A DNA stretch of 12,038 nt from positions 1 to 12,038 of the forward strand of contig DAINCF010000198.1 of the NCBI GenBank assembly GCA_036732565.1. The letters are read 5' to 3'. The stretch comes from JAIVJN01 sp036732565. Lineage in GTDB: Bacteria; Acidobacteriota; Vicinamibacteria; Vicinamibacterales; UBA2999. Shown piece by piece: positions 1 through 6,185 of the stretch (its first letter is position 1; every line of letters begins with the position of its first letter). The notes under the pieces were generated by a model. The model was not told the DNA's origin and did no database searches. It saw only the letters and a list, made by a program, of their open reading frames with translations. Position numbers and translations under genes: made by a program.

Positions 1-558
1 GTTGGTGGCCGCCTGCGCCGACAGCGCGGCGCGGATGGCCGCGATGAAGGCGCTCCACGGACGAATCTCGCCGAGCTGCGTGATCGACTGCGAGCGATCG
101 GGATCGTACAGCGTCAGGACCGCGGCTTGCGCGTAGAGATCGGTCGAGCCTTGATTGACGGGATGATCGGGGTTGCCTTCGAGCTTGGTCGGCCGGCCTT
201 CGTGGCTTTCCGCCAGCAGGCCGGTGGCGACGCCGCCGAGCGACATCGCCGTCGCGAAGAACAGGGGCCGGCCGGGAATCTCCTCTTCAGGCTGGCGCAC
301 GTACGGGACGATCAGCTCGGGCGGCTGCACCGTACAGCCCACGCCCGCGAGCGCCAGCGACGCGCCCATCAGCTTCAAGAACGAACGCCGGCCGACCGGG
401 TCGAGCCACTCCGACGCGTTCGAGGGAAACTCGCGGTGGAGGTACTCCTGGAACTCCGGCGTGTCGGCGGCCTCTTCGAGGCTGCGCCAATACTGTTTGC
501 CGCCCGCCGCGCCAAGGCGCGTGCGGATGGCGGTCAAGTCGAGATGCTCTGCACTCAT
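1..558 (-). CDS. actB: ActB, alternative complex III iron-sulfur/molybdopterin-oxidoreductase-like subunit (N-terminal part, cut by window edge)
   Basis: The first 186 codons are open from ATG at 558 to the left edge. In the ACIII family, ActB is the periplasm-facing subunit of a membrane quinol:electron-acceptor oxidoreductase that replaces the bc1 complex. It joins a molybdopterin-oxidoreductase-like domain, which has lost its cofactor in studied members, to an iron-sulfur domain. Seen here is a long N-terminal tail with a twin-arginine-like export motif at residues 57-62 (RRSFLK). A hydrophobic stretch with Cys75 (AGVGC) follows, then VQPPELIVPYVRQPEE and a FATAMSLGG...LLAESHEGRPTKLEGNPDHPVNQGSTD segment typical of the ActB and molybdopterin-oxidoreductase start. 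It lies downstream of actA on the same strand, as expected. The spacing before the ATG has no good Shine-Dalgarno sequence (only TTGGAA), because a palindromic repeat occupies most of the intergenic gap. The iron-sulfur cysteines lie outside the window. Family assignment is firm; the rest of the protein cannot be judged. Confidence 0.9.
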   Translation of the reverse strand, partial: MSAEHLDLTAIRTRLGAAGGKQYWRSLEEAADTPEFQEYLHREFPSNASEWLDPVGRRSFLKLMGASLALAGVGCTVQPPELIVPYVRQPEEEIPGRPLFFATAMSLGGVATGLLAESHEGRPTKLEGNPDHPVNQGSTDLYAQAAVLTLYDPDRSQSITQLGEIRPWSAFIAAIRAALSAQAATN

Positions 559-572
559 CAGTCAGATTCCAA

Positions 573-714
573 GGGATTGCGCAGATGGGCCTGGCCGCGG
601 ATTCGCTTGCCGCAGATGGCAGATTCCGCAGGTTCCGGGACTGGTTCGTTCTTCAAGAATTTCCATCTGTGCAATCTGCGCAATCTGCGGCCGGTTATGA
701 ATCTGCGTAATCCC
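573..714. repeat. 142-bp imperfect palindromic intergenic element between actA and actB
   Basis: Two arms, 573-625 and 658-714, are imperfect reverse complements along their whole length. The outer ends are GGGATTGCGCAGATG at 573-587 and, on the opposite strand from 714, GGGATTACGCAGATT, which match at 13 of 15 positions. Further inside, GGCCGCGGATT pairs with GGCCGCAGATT and CAGATGGCAGATT with CAGATGGAAATT. The central 32 bases are unpaired. The minus strand carries near-tandem CGCAGATT units. The element starts one base after the actA stop codon and ends 14 bases before the actB start. From memory, short repeats rich in CGCAGATT occur between genes in Acidobacteriota, Planctomycetes and Verrucomicrobia genomes. 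I see no ORF or transposase, so a non-autonomous palindromic element (REP or MITE-like) is the best description. Confidence 0.8.
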
Positions 715-715
715 T

Positions 716-1375
716 TTAGCGGTGGCAGACGGAACAGCTCGTCAAGTGCGCCGGGCCGGCGATGTTGTACTCGCGCACCAGCGCGGGTCCGATCTCGGCC
801 TGACTCACGGCCGGCTGATAGCCCATGCTGAACACCTGATCTCGCGGCCGGACGTACTTCGCGGGATCGCGATGGCAGTCGATGCACCACTCCATCTGCA
901 ACGACGATTGCTGCAGCATCAGCGGCATGCGATCGACCCGGCCGTGGCAGGTCTCACAGCCCATGCCCTTCTTCACGTGGATGCTGTGGTTGAAGTAGAC
1001 GAAGTCCGGCAGATCGTGCACGCGGATCCACTGCAGGGGCCGATCCTCGCGGAAGCTCGCCCGCACCGGTTCGAGGTACGCGCTCGTGGACCAGATCTGG
1101 GAGTGGCAGTTGATGCAGGTCTTCGTGGGCGGGATGCCGGCGGACGCCGAGACCTCCACCGAGCTGTGGCAGTAGCGGCAGTCGATGCCGATACCGCCCA
1201 CATGGTGCTGATGGCTGAACTGGACTGGCTGCTCTTTGAAGGTGTTGGCGGTGGTCACGAAGTCCGACCGCTGCAACACGAGAACGACCCAGCCAAGCGA
1301 CAGCAGGACGAAAATGAGGCCGAGCAGACTCGCGCGAGACCACTGGTTCGCGCTTTTCGGAAAGACCTGCGACAT
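716..1375 (-). CDS. actA: ActA, pentaheme cytochrome c subunit of alternative complex III
   Basis: A 219-residue protein with one N-terminal membrane segment (about residues 15-35) and five CXXCH heme c sites: CRYCH 66-70, CINCH 87-91, CETCH 140-144, CIDCH 164-168 and CSVCH 214-218, the last only one residue from the C terminus. Five hemes, this length, the single anchor and a following actB match ActA. In this family ActA is the periplasmic multiheme subunit that relays electrons from quinol oxidation in the membrane complex toward cytochrome c or a terminal oxidase. The reading frame is open 17 codons further upstream, but I chose ATG 1375 because MSQVFPKSAN resembles the usual ActA N terminus and AGAAG lies just before it. 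Several extra histidines (HQHH 56-59, NHSIH 129-133) could be distal heme ligands. It is the first act gene read leftward; the other act genes would lie beyond the edge. Confidence 0.93.
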   Translation of the reverse strand: MSQVFPKSANQWSRASLLGLIFVLLSLGWVVLVLQRSDFVTTANTFKEQPVQFSHQHHVGGIGIDCRYCHSSVEVSASAGIPPTKTCINCHSQIWSTSAYLEPVRASFREDRPLQWIRVHDLPDFVYFNHSIHVKKGMGCETCHGRVDRMPLMLQQSSLQMEWCIDCHRDPAKYVRPRDQVFSMGYQPAVSQAEIGPALVREYNIAGPAHLTSCSVCHR

Positions 1376-1523
1376 GTCTTCTGCACACTCCCGGCGCTGA
1401 GAGTCGGAGCACTGTAACCCGAACAATCGACGGGCGTGTTACACACTCCTACGCGGCTACCGCAGCGGGAACCCCCGTCAACGGCGCGCCGTCATCACGT
1501 TGTGAAAAATTTCGCAATCTCCT

Positions 1524-1551
1524 TGTATCACACCCGACATCGCGGGCTCAA
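1524..1551 (-). promoter_or_regulatory. Possible promoter of the act operon
   Basis: On the minus strand TTGAGC (1551-1546) is followed after 16 bases by GATACA (1529-1524), which is preceded by TGT as in an extended -10. The match to the sigma-70 consensus is only partial. It would leave a leader of about 140 bases before actA. The rest of the 218-bp gap (1376-1593) shows no ORF. I include it because this gap must hold the signal if the act operon is transcribed separately from the peptidase gene upstream. Confidence 0.25.
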
Positions 1552-1570
1552 CAAACCCAGCTCGTCAATT

Positions 1571-1594
1571 GTGGTTGGGCAAATAACCAACCAC
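1571..1594 (-). terminator. Hairpin at the end of the S9 peptidase gene, possible terminator without a T-tract
   Basis: A perfect 8-bp stem, GTGGTTGG (1571-1578) and CCAACCAC (1587-1594), encloses an 8-base loop. The stem begins at the last base of the peptidase stop codon (TAG, 1596-1594). In the direction of transcription the stem is followed by AATTGACG rather than a run of T, so it is not a standard intrinsic terminator. It may mark or protect the 3' end of the message, or act weakly as a terminator between the peptidase and act genes. Confidence 0.5.
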
Positions 1595-3696
1595 TAGGGC
1601 TGGGCCGTCGTCGTCTTCGGATCCTTCTTCTCCTCCCCCGGCGCCACCTCCCACGTGTACGCCCGGTTGAACACCCAGCGCTCGAACCACTCCATTTCTA
1701 TCTGCAGCTTGAACAGCTTGTGCCGCAGCTCGGTCCACCCGTGCCCTTCGCGCGGGGCCACGAACAGCTTCGTCGGCACCCCGTTCGAGTGCAGCGCGCG
1801 GTACATCTCCACCGACTGCGGCAGCGGCACGCGCGGATCCTCTTCGCCCACCAGGAAGATCGTCGGCGTCTTCACGTTGGCGACCCACCGCAGCGGCGAG
1901 TGTTCCCAGTAGAGGTCGATCGGCGCGTTCTTCCCCCACGGTGTGCCACCGAACCACGGCGTCCGGAACTCGCGGTGATCGCTCTGCGCGTACATCGAGA
2001 TCCAGTTCGCCGCGCCGGCGCCGCTGCTCGCGGCCTTGAAGCGATCGGTGAACGTGATGATCTTGTTCGTCATGTGCCCGCCGGCGCTCCATCCCATCTT
2101 CACCAGCTTGTCTGGATCCGCAACGCCCTTGGCGATCACCGCATCCGCCCCCAGCATCACATCCTGGTGCGACTGCTTGAAGTACCCCTTGATCATGTCG
2201 CGCAGGAACGGATCGCCATAGCCCGTGCTGCCGCGATAGTTCGGCTTCAACACCGCGTAGCCCTTGCCCGCGTAGACCTGCTGCTCCGGGGAGAAGCCGA
2301 AGCGATCCGAAGAGGCGGGGCCACCGTGCGTGGAGACGATGAGCGGGTACTTCTGCCCCGCCTGATAATCGACCGGGTAGTACAACAGGCCTTCGACCGT
2401 CTGCCCGTCCTGCCCCTTCCACGTCATCCGCTCCTGCCGCGCGATCTTGAACTGCTGGCCGACGTGATCGAACACCGACGTCACCCGCGTGGGCGCGGCA
2501 CCACCCGCCGCCGGCAGCGTGTAGATCTCCGCCGGGCGAGAGGGTGTGTTCAACGTGAACACATGCAGGTTCGCCTTCGGCACGTACTTCCATCCGCCGA
2601 GGTTGTGCTCGCCGTTCGTGGTGAGCTGCGTCACAGCGCCCGTCGCCACCTCCGCGCGCATCAGCTCGTTGTGCACGCCCATGTTGGCGGTGAAATACAA
2701 GGCCTTGCCGTCGGGCGCGAACTGCAGGCTCTCGACTTGATAGAGCGGATCTTTCAGCAGCAGCCGCGGCGCGCCGCCGGCCGCCGGGACGATGAAGATC
2801 TTGTCGTTGTAGTACGGATCGAAGCGCTCGTTCGCATCGGCTGTGAAGAGAACGGTCGCGCCATCAGGCGACAACATCGGCTCGGACTCCGCGACCTCGT
2901 TGGTCGTCAAGCGCGTCGCGTTCTGACCGTTGGCGTCGGACACCCAGACTTCCGCCGTGCGCATGTGCTCCAGGAGCGGGCTCTGCATGCGGATCATCGC
3001 CACGCGCGTGCCGGCCTCGTTCACCTCGTACTGCGACACCGAGAACGTGCCGTCGGTCACCTTGGTGGTCTTGCCCTCCAGCGTCGTCGTCCACAGATGA
3101 CGATGCTCGAAGTTGTTCTCATCGAACGAGTACACATCGTCCTGCAGCTTCTTCTTTTCTTTCTCGTCGGCGGTCGGTTCGTCGGACGCGAGGAACCAGA
3201 GCTGCTGGCCATCGTTGGCCCAGGTCACGCTCGATGGCGCCGTGGCATGCTTGGTGACGCGGCGCGCTTCACCGCCGCTGGTGTCGAGCAAATAGATCTG
3301 ATTGTGCTCGTCGCCGTCGCGACGCGCGAGGAACGCGATCGACTGGCCATCGGGCGACCACCGCGGACCCGACTCGCCGCGCTCACCGAACGTGAGCTGC
3401 ACGTGCGGGCCGCCTTTCGCCTCGACGCGATAGATGTGGCCGACGCGCCGGTTCCCTTTCCAATCCGGTTTGTCCATCACGAACAGGATGGTGCGGCCGT
3501 CAGGTGAGAGCTGCGGATCCTGAATCGTCGGCAGCTCGATGGTGTCGATGAACGACATCGGGCGCTGTCCCTCCACCCCACCGGGCAAAGTCCGCCCGGC
3601 GGGGACCCCGGTCTGCGCGTGACTGGGCGCCGTGAACGCAGCCACGGCGACGAGAGCGATGGCGAGGTGCGAAGCAGCACGGGCATTCAGGCGCAT
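1594..3696 (-). CDS. Secreted S9 family peptidase (prolyl oligopeptidase / acylaminoacyl peptidase type)
   Basis: A 700-residue serine peptidase. A Sec signal peptide covers about residues 1-28, with a probable cut after SHA. Next comes a beta-propeller region with repeated WD40-like PD40 strands (LSPDGRTILFV, WSPDGQSIAFL, LSPDGATVLFT, FAPDGKALYFT), up to about residue 420. The C-terminal alpha/beta hydrolase domain has an oxyanion-type HGGP at 457-460, nucleophile GWSAGG with Ser537, acid GEEDPRVP with Asp620, and His652 in EGHGW. The full triad in order predicts an active enzyme. S9 peptidases cleave short peptides, often after proline or at blocked N termini, with the propeller limiting access to small substrates. 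The export signal places it in the periplasm or outside, which suits peptide scavenging. The start is ATG 3696, with GGAGGA seven bases upstream; the frame is open 17 codons further but without support. It is transcribed alone, divergently from the oxidoreductase gene. The exact subfamily and substrate cannot be read from the sequence. Confidence 0.95.
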   Translation of the reverse strand: MRLNARAASHLAIALVAVAAFTAPSHAQTGVPAGRTLPGGVEGQRPMSFIDTIELPTIQDPQLSPDGRTILFVMDKPDWKGNRRVGHIYRVEAKGGPHVQLTFGERGESGPRWSPDGQSIAFLARRDGDEHNQIYLLDTSGGEARRVTKHATAPSSVTWANDGQQLWFLASDEPTADEKEKKKLQDDVYSFDENNFEHRHLWTTTLEGKTTKVTDGTFSVSQYEVNEAGTRVAMIRMQSPLLEHMRTAEVWVSDANGQNATRLTTNEVAESEPMLSPDGATVLFTADANERFDPYYNDKIFIVPAAGGAPRLLLKDPLYQVESLQFAPDGKALYFTANMGVHNELMRAEVATGAVTQLTTNGEHNLGGWKYVPKANLHVFTLNTPSRPAEIYTLPAAGGAAPTRVTSVFDHVGQQFKIARQERMTWKGQDGQTVEGLLYYPVDYQAGQKYPLIVSTHGGPASSDRFGFSPEQQVYAGKGYAVLKPNYRGSTGYGDPFLRDMIKGYFKQSHQDVMLGADAVIAKGVADPDKLVKMGWSAGGHMTNKIITFTDRFKAASSGAGAANWISMYAQSDHREFRTPWFGGTPWGKNAPIDLYWEHSPLRWVANVKTPTIFLVGEEDPRVPLPQSVEMYRALHSNGVPTKLFVAPREGHGWTELRHKLFKLQIEMEWFERWVFNRAYTWEVAPGEEKKDPKTTTAQP

Positions 3697-3703
3697 GAGG
3701 CGG

Positions 3704-3709
3704 TCCTCC
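3704..3709 (-). promoter_or_regulatory. Ribosome binding site deciding the S9 peptidase start
   Basis: On the minus strand GGAGGA lies seven bases before ATG 3696. This supports that start over an in-frame ATG at 3747 and puts the signal peptide at the very N terminus. Confidence 0.8.
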
Positions 3710-3734
3710 GGATGGCGAGAGTGGCTGGATGATA

Positions 3735-3752
3735 CACCGTGGTCCACGGGTG
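3735..3752. other. Near-perfect inverted repeat between divergent genes, possible operator
   Basis: CACCGTGG (3735-3742) and CCACGGGTG (3744-3752) are reverse complements apart from one extra G, separated by one base. The dyad sits about 40 bases before the peptidase start and 47 before the oxidoreductase start. Just beside it the minus strand reads TATCAT (3734-3729), a possible -10 for the peptidase gene. A dyad here could bind a regulator of one or both genes, but no regulator is known and such repeats also arise by chance. Confidence 0.35.
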
Positions 3753-3763
3753 TAGCGCGATTC

Positions 3764-3790
3764 AGTCACAGGCGGTCAGGCCATCTGGTC
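3764..3790 (+). promoter_or_regulatory. Candidate ECF41-type promoter for the oxidoreductase-sigma operon
   Basis: AGTCACA (3764-3770) is followed after exactly 16 bases by GGTC (3787-3790). From memory, the promoter recognised by ECF41 sigma factors is TGTCACA, about 16 bases, CGTC. The site here differs by one base in each half, and the sigma gene of that group is the second gene of the unit it precedes. The -10-like element ends eight bases before ATG 3799, so transcription would begin at or very near the start codon. That fits the lack of a clear Shine-Dalgarno sequence there. It implies that the sigma factor activates its own operon. Confidence 0.5.
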
Positions 3791-3798
3791 TCAGAGCC

Positions 3799-4416
3799 AT
3801 GAGACTCTTTCTGATTGGCGCCACCGGGAGAATCGGCAAGGAGATCGTCGAGCTGGGCCTCTCCCGTGGTCATGAGGTCACGGCGTTCGTGCGCTCGCCG
3901 GACAAGCTCAACGGATTGGCTGGCTCGTTGACCGTGGTCCGCGGCAATCCGCTGGACGCGAACGCCCTTGCGGCCGCTCTGCCCGGTCACCACGCGGTGC
4001 TCTCCTCGTTGGGTCTGCCGCCTCGTGAGGCGCTCCGCCCGTCTACGTTCATGGCCACGACGGCACAGTCGACGATACAGGCGATGAAGAGCAGCGGCGT
4101 GACCCGGCTGGCCATCGTGTCGGCTGCCGTCCTCTTTCCCGAGACGGGCCTCCTCTTCGCGTTCTTCCGCTGGTTCCTGAGACACCATGCGCGGGATCTG
4201 GCCGCGATGGAGCACCTGATCCAGATGAGCGGACTGGAGTGGACGATTGCCCGACCGCCCCGATTGACCGGCTCGCCCGACGGTACGTTCCGCGCGCTTC
4301 CCAACGCGATGCCGCCCAACGGCTTGACCATGCCGATTCGGTCGGTCGCGCGATTCATGTTGGACGCCGTGGAGCACCATCAGTACCCGCGCGAGATCGT
4401 CGGAGTGGCACGCTGA
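3799..4416 (+). CDS. NAD(P)-binding Rossmann-fold epimerase/reductase (NmrA-like, atypical SDR), COE partner of ECF41 sigma factor
   Basis: A 206-residue soluble protein of the NAD(P)H-binding group related to NmrA-like and atypical short-chain dehydrogenases. The dinucleotide-binding loop GATGRIG lies at residues 7-13 directly after the first beta strand. It is followed by VTAFVRSPDKL, in which the arginine suits NADP(H) phosphate binding, and by VVRGNPLD, the usual acidic adenine-pocket turn. I see no YxxxK catalytic pair of classical SDRs, as is normal for this subgroup, so the substrate is unknown. ATG 3799 was chosen because the glycine motif must lie close to the N terminus; the frame is open upstream to 3739. 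The stop is 2 bp before the sigma factor start, so the two genes form an operon. ECF41 sigma genes are known to sit beside carboxymuconolactone decarboxylase, oxidoreductase or epimerase (COE) genes, which they transcribe. This gene fits the oxidoreductase/epimerase class. Confidence 0.88.
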   Translation: MRLFLIGATGRIGKEIVELGLSRGHEVTAFVRSPDKLNGLAGSLTVVRGNPLDANALAAALPGHHAVLSSLGLPPREALRPSTFMATTAQSTIQAMKSSGVTRLAIVSAAVLFPETGLLFAFFRWFLRHHARDLAAMEHLIQMSGLEWTIARPPRLTGSPDGTFRALPNAMPPNGLTMPIRSVARFMLDAVEHHQYPREIVGVAR

Positions 4417-4418
4417 CC

Positions 4419-5342
4419 ATGAACATCGACCTCACGGTCTTCGAATCGCATCGAGCGCTGCTCCTCGGTCTCGCCTATCGCATGCTCGGCGACATCGGTC
4501 GCGCCGAAGACGTCGTGCAGGAGGCGTGGCTGCGATGGGAGGTGCGGCAGGTCGCGGTGGATTCGCCGCGCGCGTATCTCGTCACCATCGTGACCCGCCT
4601 GTGCCTCAACGAGCTGGGATCGGCGACCGCCCGCCGCGAGGAAAGCCGGGGCGATCGACTGCCCGAGCCCATCGATCTCAAAGAGGGCGGCATCGATCGC
4701 GTGGAGATGCTCGATCAGGTGTCGATGGCCTTCCTGGTCGTCCTTCAGCGCTTGACGCCGCCGGAGCGCGCCGTGCTGCTGCTGCGCGACGTCTTCGACT
4801 TCGAATACGCGGAGATTGCCAAGCTGATTGGCAAGAGCGAAGCGGCGTGCCGCAAGCTGCTCGAACGCGCGCACGAGAGCGTCGCCACGGAACGGCGCAT
4901 GTTCTCGACGCCGCGGGAGACCCACCAGCGACTGCTCAGGGCGTTCATCCAGGCGGCGACCACCGGCAACGTGCAAGCGCTCGTCGACATGCTCGCGGAG
5001 GACGCCGTCATGGTCACTGACGGCGGAGTCGAAGGCCGGCGCTTTGCCGACCTCCGCAACCTCTCTGCGCCACTCACCGGCGCGCCTGGCATTGCGTCCT
5101 TCGTCGTCGCGACCTCGCGACGCGGCGCGGTCCTGGATGCCGAAATCCACGAACTCAACGGCCAACCTGCCCTCGTCCTCTACGACCAGGACACGCCGTT
5201 TGCGGCCATCCTGCTGGGGATTGCGGACGATCGGATCCATCGCGTCTTCTTCCACGCCGACGCGACGCGTCTGCGTTACCTCGGCGCAAGACTGCGCGCG
5301 ATGTCTACGCTTCGCGACGGTCGTCCGCCCGAACCAGCGTGA
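4419..5342 (+). CDS. ECF41-family RNA polymerase sigma factor with fused SnoaL-like regulatory domain (SigJ-like)
   Basis: A 307-residue sigma factor. Region 2 covers about residues 5-75 (AYRMLGDIGRAEDVVQEAWLRW, then the PRAYLVTIVTRLCLNEL helix). A linker containing RLPEP (80-84) corresponds to the WLPEP linker motif of ECF41. Region 4 lies at about 98-160 (LTPPERAVLLLRDVFDFEYAEIAKLIGKSEAACRKLLERAH), a helix-turn-helix for the -35 element. The last roughly 140 residues form an NTF2/SnoaL-like domain (from LLRAFIQAATTGN on) that in this group controls sigma activity in place of a separate anti-sigma factor. Two family landmarks are altered: the DGGGK-type motif reads DGGVEGRR (201-208), and the NPDKL-type motif near the end reads HADATRL (279-285). 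It starts 2 bp after the oxidoreductase gene and so is co-transcribed. Its 3' end overlaps the opposing MOSC gene by 38 bp. The ligand or stress it senses is unknown. Confidence 0.92.
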   Translation: MNIDLTVFESHRALLLGLAYRMLGDIGRAEDVVQEAWLRWEVRQVAVDSPRAYLVTIVTRLCLNELGSATARREESRGDRLPEPIDLKEGGIDRVEMLDQVSMAFLVVLQRLTPPERAVLLLRDVFDFEYAEIAKLIGKSEAACRKLLERAHESVATERRMFSTPRETHQRLLRAFIQAATTGNVQALVDMLAEDAVMVTDGGVEGRRFADLRNLSAPLTGAPGIASFVVATSRRGAVLDAEIHELNGQPALVLYDQDTPFAAILLGIADDRIHRVFFHADATRLRYLGARLRAMSTLRDGRPPEPA

Positions 5343-5967
5343 TGGCATCGCCAACCTTGATCGCACCTTCGCGGACGACGTCTGCATTGAGCGCCAGACG
5401 GCCGCCGAACCGCCGGCCGATGTCGCGCAGGACTTCCGGGTCCCGGTCCAAGGTGTCGGGATCCACAGTGGTCATCGGACAGCGCCCACGCAGCGAGTCG
5501 AGGCGCACGACTGCGGTGCCGATCTGCAGCGCGGCGCCTGGCCAGTCCCGTTCGTCCAAACCATGAACGCCACCGATCAGCAGGTTCGGCCGTAGCCGTC
5601 GAACGTCGCGCCCGAAGGCCGCGACGGCACCATCGGTCGCCACCAGCAACGGCAGCACGTCGAAGCGGCTGGAGTCATCCGACGTCTCGAGCCATGCATC
5701 GTCGCCCGCCGCGGCCTTCACGAGCGCGAGGGCTTGTGGACTGTCCCATGGATAGCCGTTGATCAGCGGACAGGCATCGGGACCGAGCGCACTTCGCAAA
5801 CCGAGAAGCCGATAATGACGTCGCGACGTGCGAACGCCCTCAGGACCACGCACCCACACGACACGGTCGCCGGGAATGCCATCAAGCCCAATCGTGGTGG
5901 CTGACAGCGGCTCTCCAGCCAGTGTCTTGACCGGGTAGCGCCACAAGCCCGCGACGTACAGACTCAT
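5305..5967 (-). CDS. MOSC domain-containing protein (YcbX/mARC-like, molybdenum cofactor binding)
   Basis: A 220-residue cytoplasmic protein with an N-terminal MOSC_N beta-barrel (VAGLWRYPVKTLAGEPL, GIPGDR) and a C-terminal MOSC domain. The diagnostic stretch LRGRCPMTTVDPDT places Cys163 where mARC and YcbX proteins bind the molybdenum of the sulfurated cofactor; RRLRPNLLIGG (123-133) is another family hallmark. Related enzymes reduce N-hydroxylated compounds with electrons from a partner. This copy lacks the fused 2Fe-2S ferredoxin domain of E. coli YcbX, so it would need a separate electron donor. The start is ATG 5967, with TGAGGT placed so that GAGG lies seven bases upstream. It is convergent with the sigma factor and overlaps its last 38 bp. 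No molybdenum-cofactor synthesis gene is nearby. The family is firm; the substrate is unknown. Confidence 0.9.
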   Translation of the reverse strand: MSLYVAGLWRYPVKTLAGEPLSATTIGLDGIPGDRVVWVRGPEGVRTSRRHYRLLGLRSALGPDACPLINGYPWDSPQALALVKAAAGDDAWLETSDDSSRFDVLPLLVATDGAVAAFGRDVRRLRPNLLIGGVHGLDERDWPGAALQIGTAVVRLDSLRGRCPMTTVDPDTLDRDPEVLRDIGRRFGGRLALNADVVREGAIKVGDAITLVRADDRREA

Positions 5968-6113
5968 CGTTGGACCTCAGGACATGTGATGCCGGAGATC
6001 AACAGCGGTGACACGGCGCCTGCGGCTGTGATCGCGAGCGTTGTCACAAGCGTCGCCCCTCGCCGCCCTGCGCGCGCGCCGTGTTCGCCACCGCATCGGG
6101 AATCTTCGGATGG

Positions 6114-6125
6114 GTCATAATTGAC
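6114..6125. other. Short dyad in the MOSC/TonB divergent gap
   Basis: GTCA, four bases, TGAC (6114-6125) forms a 12-bp dyad between the divergently read MOSC and TonB-domain genes. It contains CATAAT (6116-6121), a possible -10 for the rightward gene, but I found no convincing -35 at the right distance. The rest of the gap (5968-6185) also holds TTGTCACAA at 6041-6049, a small symmetric motif. No regulator can be named. Confidence 0.2.
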
Positions 6126-6173
6126 GCTCGTCCCGTTGATTGAGTGTCCGCCGACGTGTTCCACGCGAGGCGC

Positions 6174-6179
6174 AGGAGG
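6174..6179 (+). promoter_or_regulatory. Ribosome binding site deciding the TonB-domain protein start
   Basis: AGGAGG sits six bases before ATG 6186. It favours this start over an in-frame GTG at 6144 and leaves a short hydrophobic export segment at the N terminus. Confidence 0.8.
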
Positions 6180-6185
6180 TTCGGC

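Noticed and set aside
558..890. 110-codon minus-strand frame spanning the actA end and the palindrome
   Set aside because: It runs out of frame through the last three heme sites of actA and then through repeat sequence; chance frame.
722..1417. Long plus-strand reading frame opposite actA
   Set aside because: It lies antisense to a clear five-heme cytochrome and is rich in Arg, Ala and His, as expected from high third-position GC on the other strand; it has no export signal or domain.
1720..3507. 595-codon plus-strand reading frame opposite the S9 peptidase
   Set aside because: Antisense to an intact catalytic domain and propeller; Arg/His-rich composition typical of shadow frames.
6042..6048. 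TGTCACA upstream of the TonB-domain gene as a second ECF41 promoter
   Set aside because: The -35-like heptamer is exact, but no CGTC-like element occurs at 15-17 bases downstream, and the motif is part of a small symmetric TTGTCACAA.
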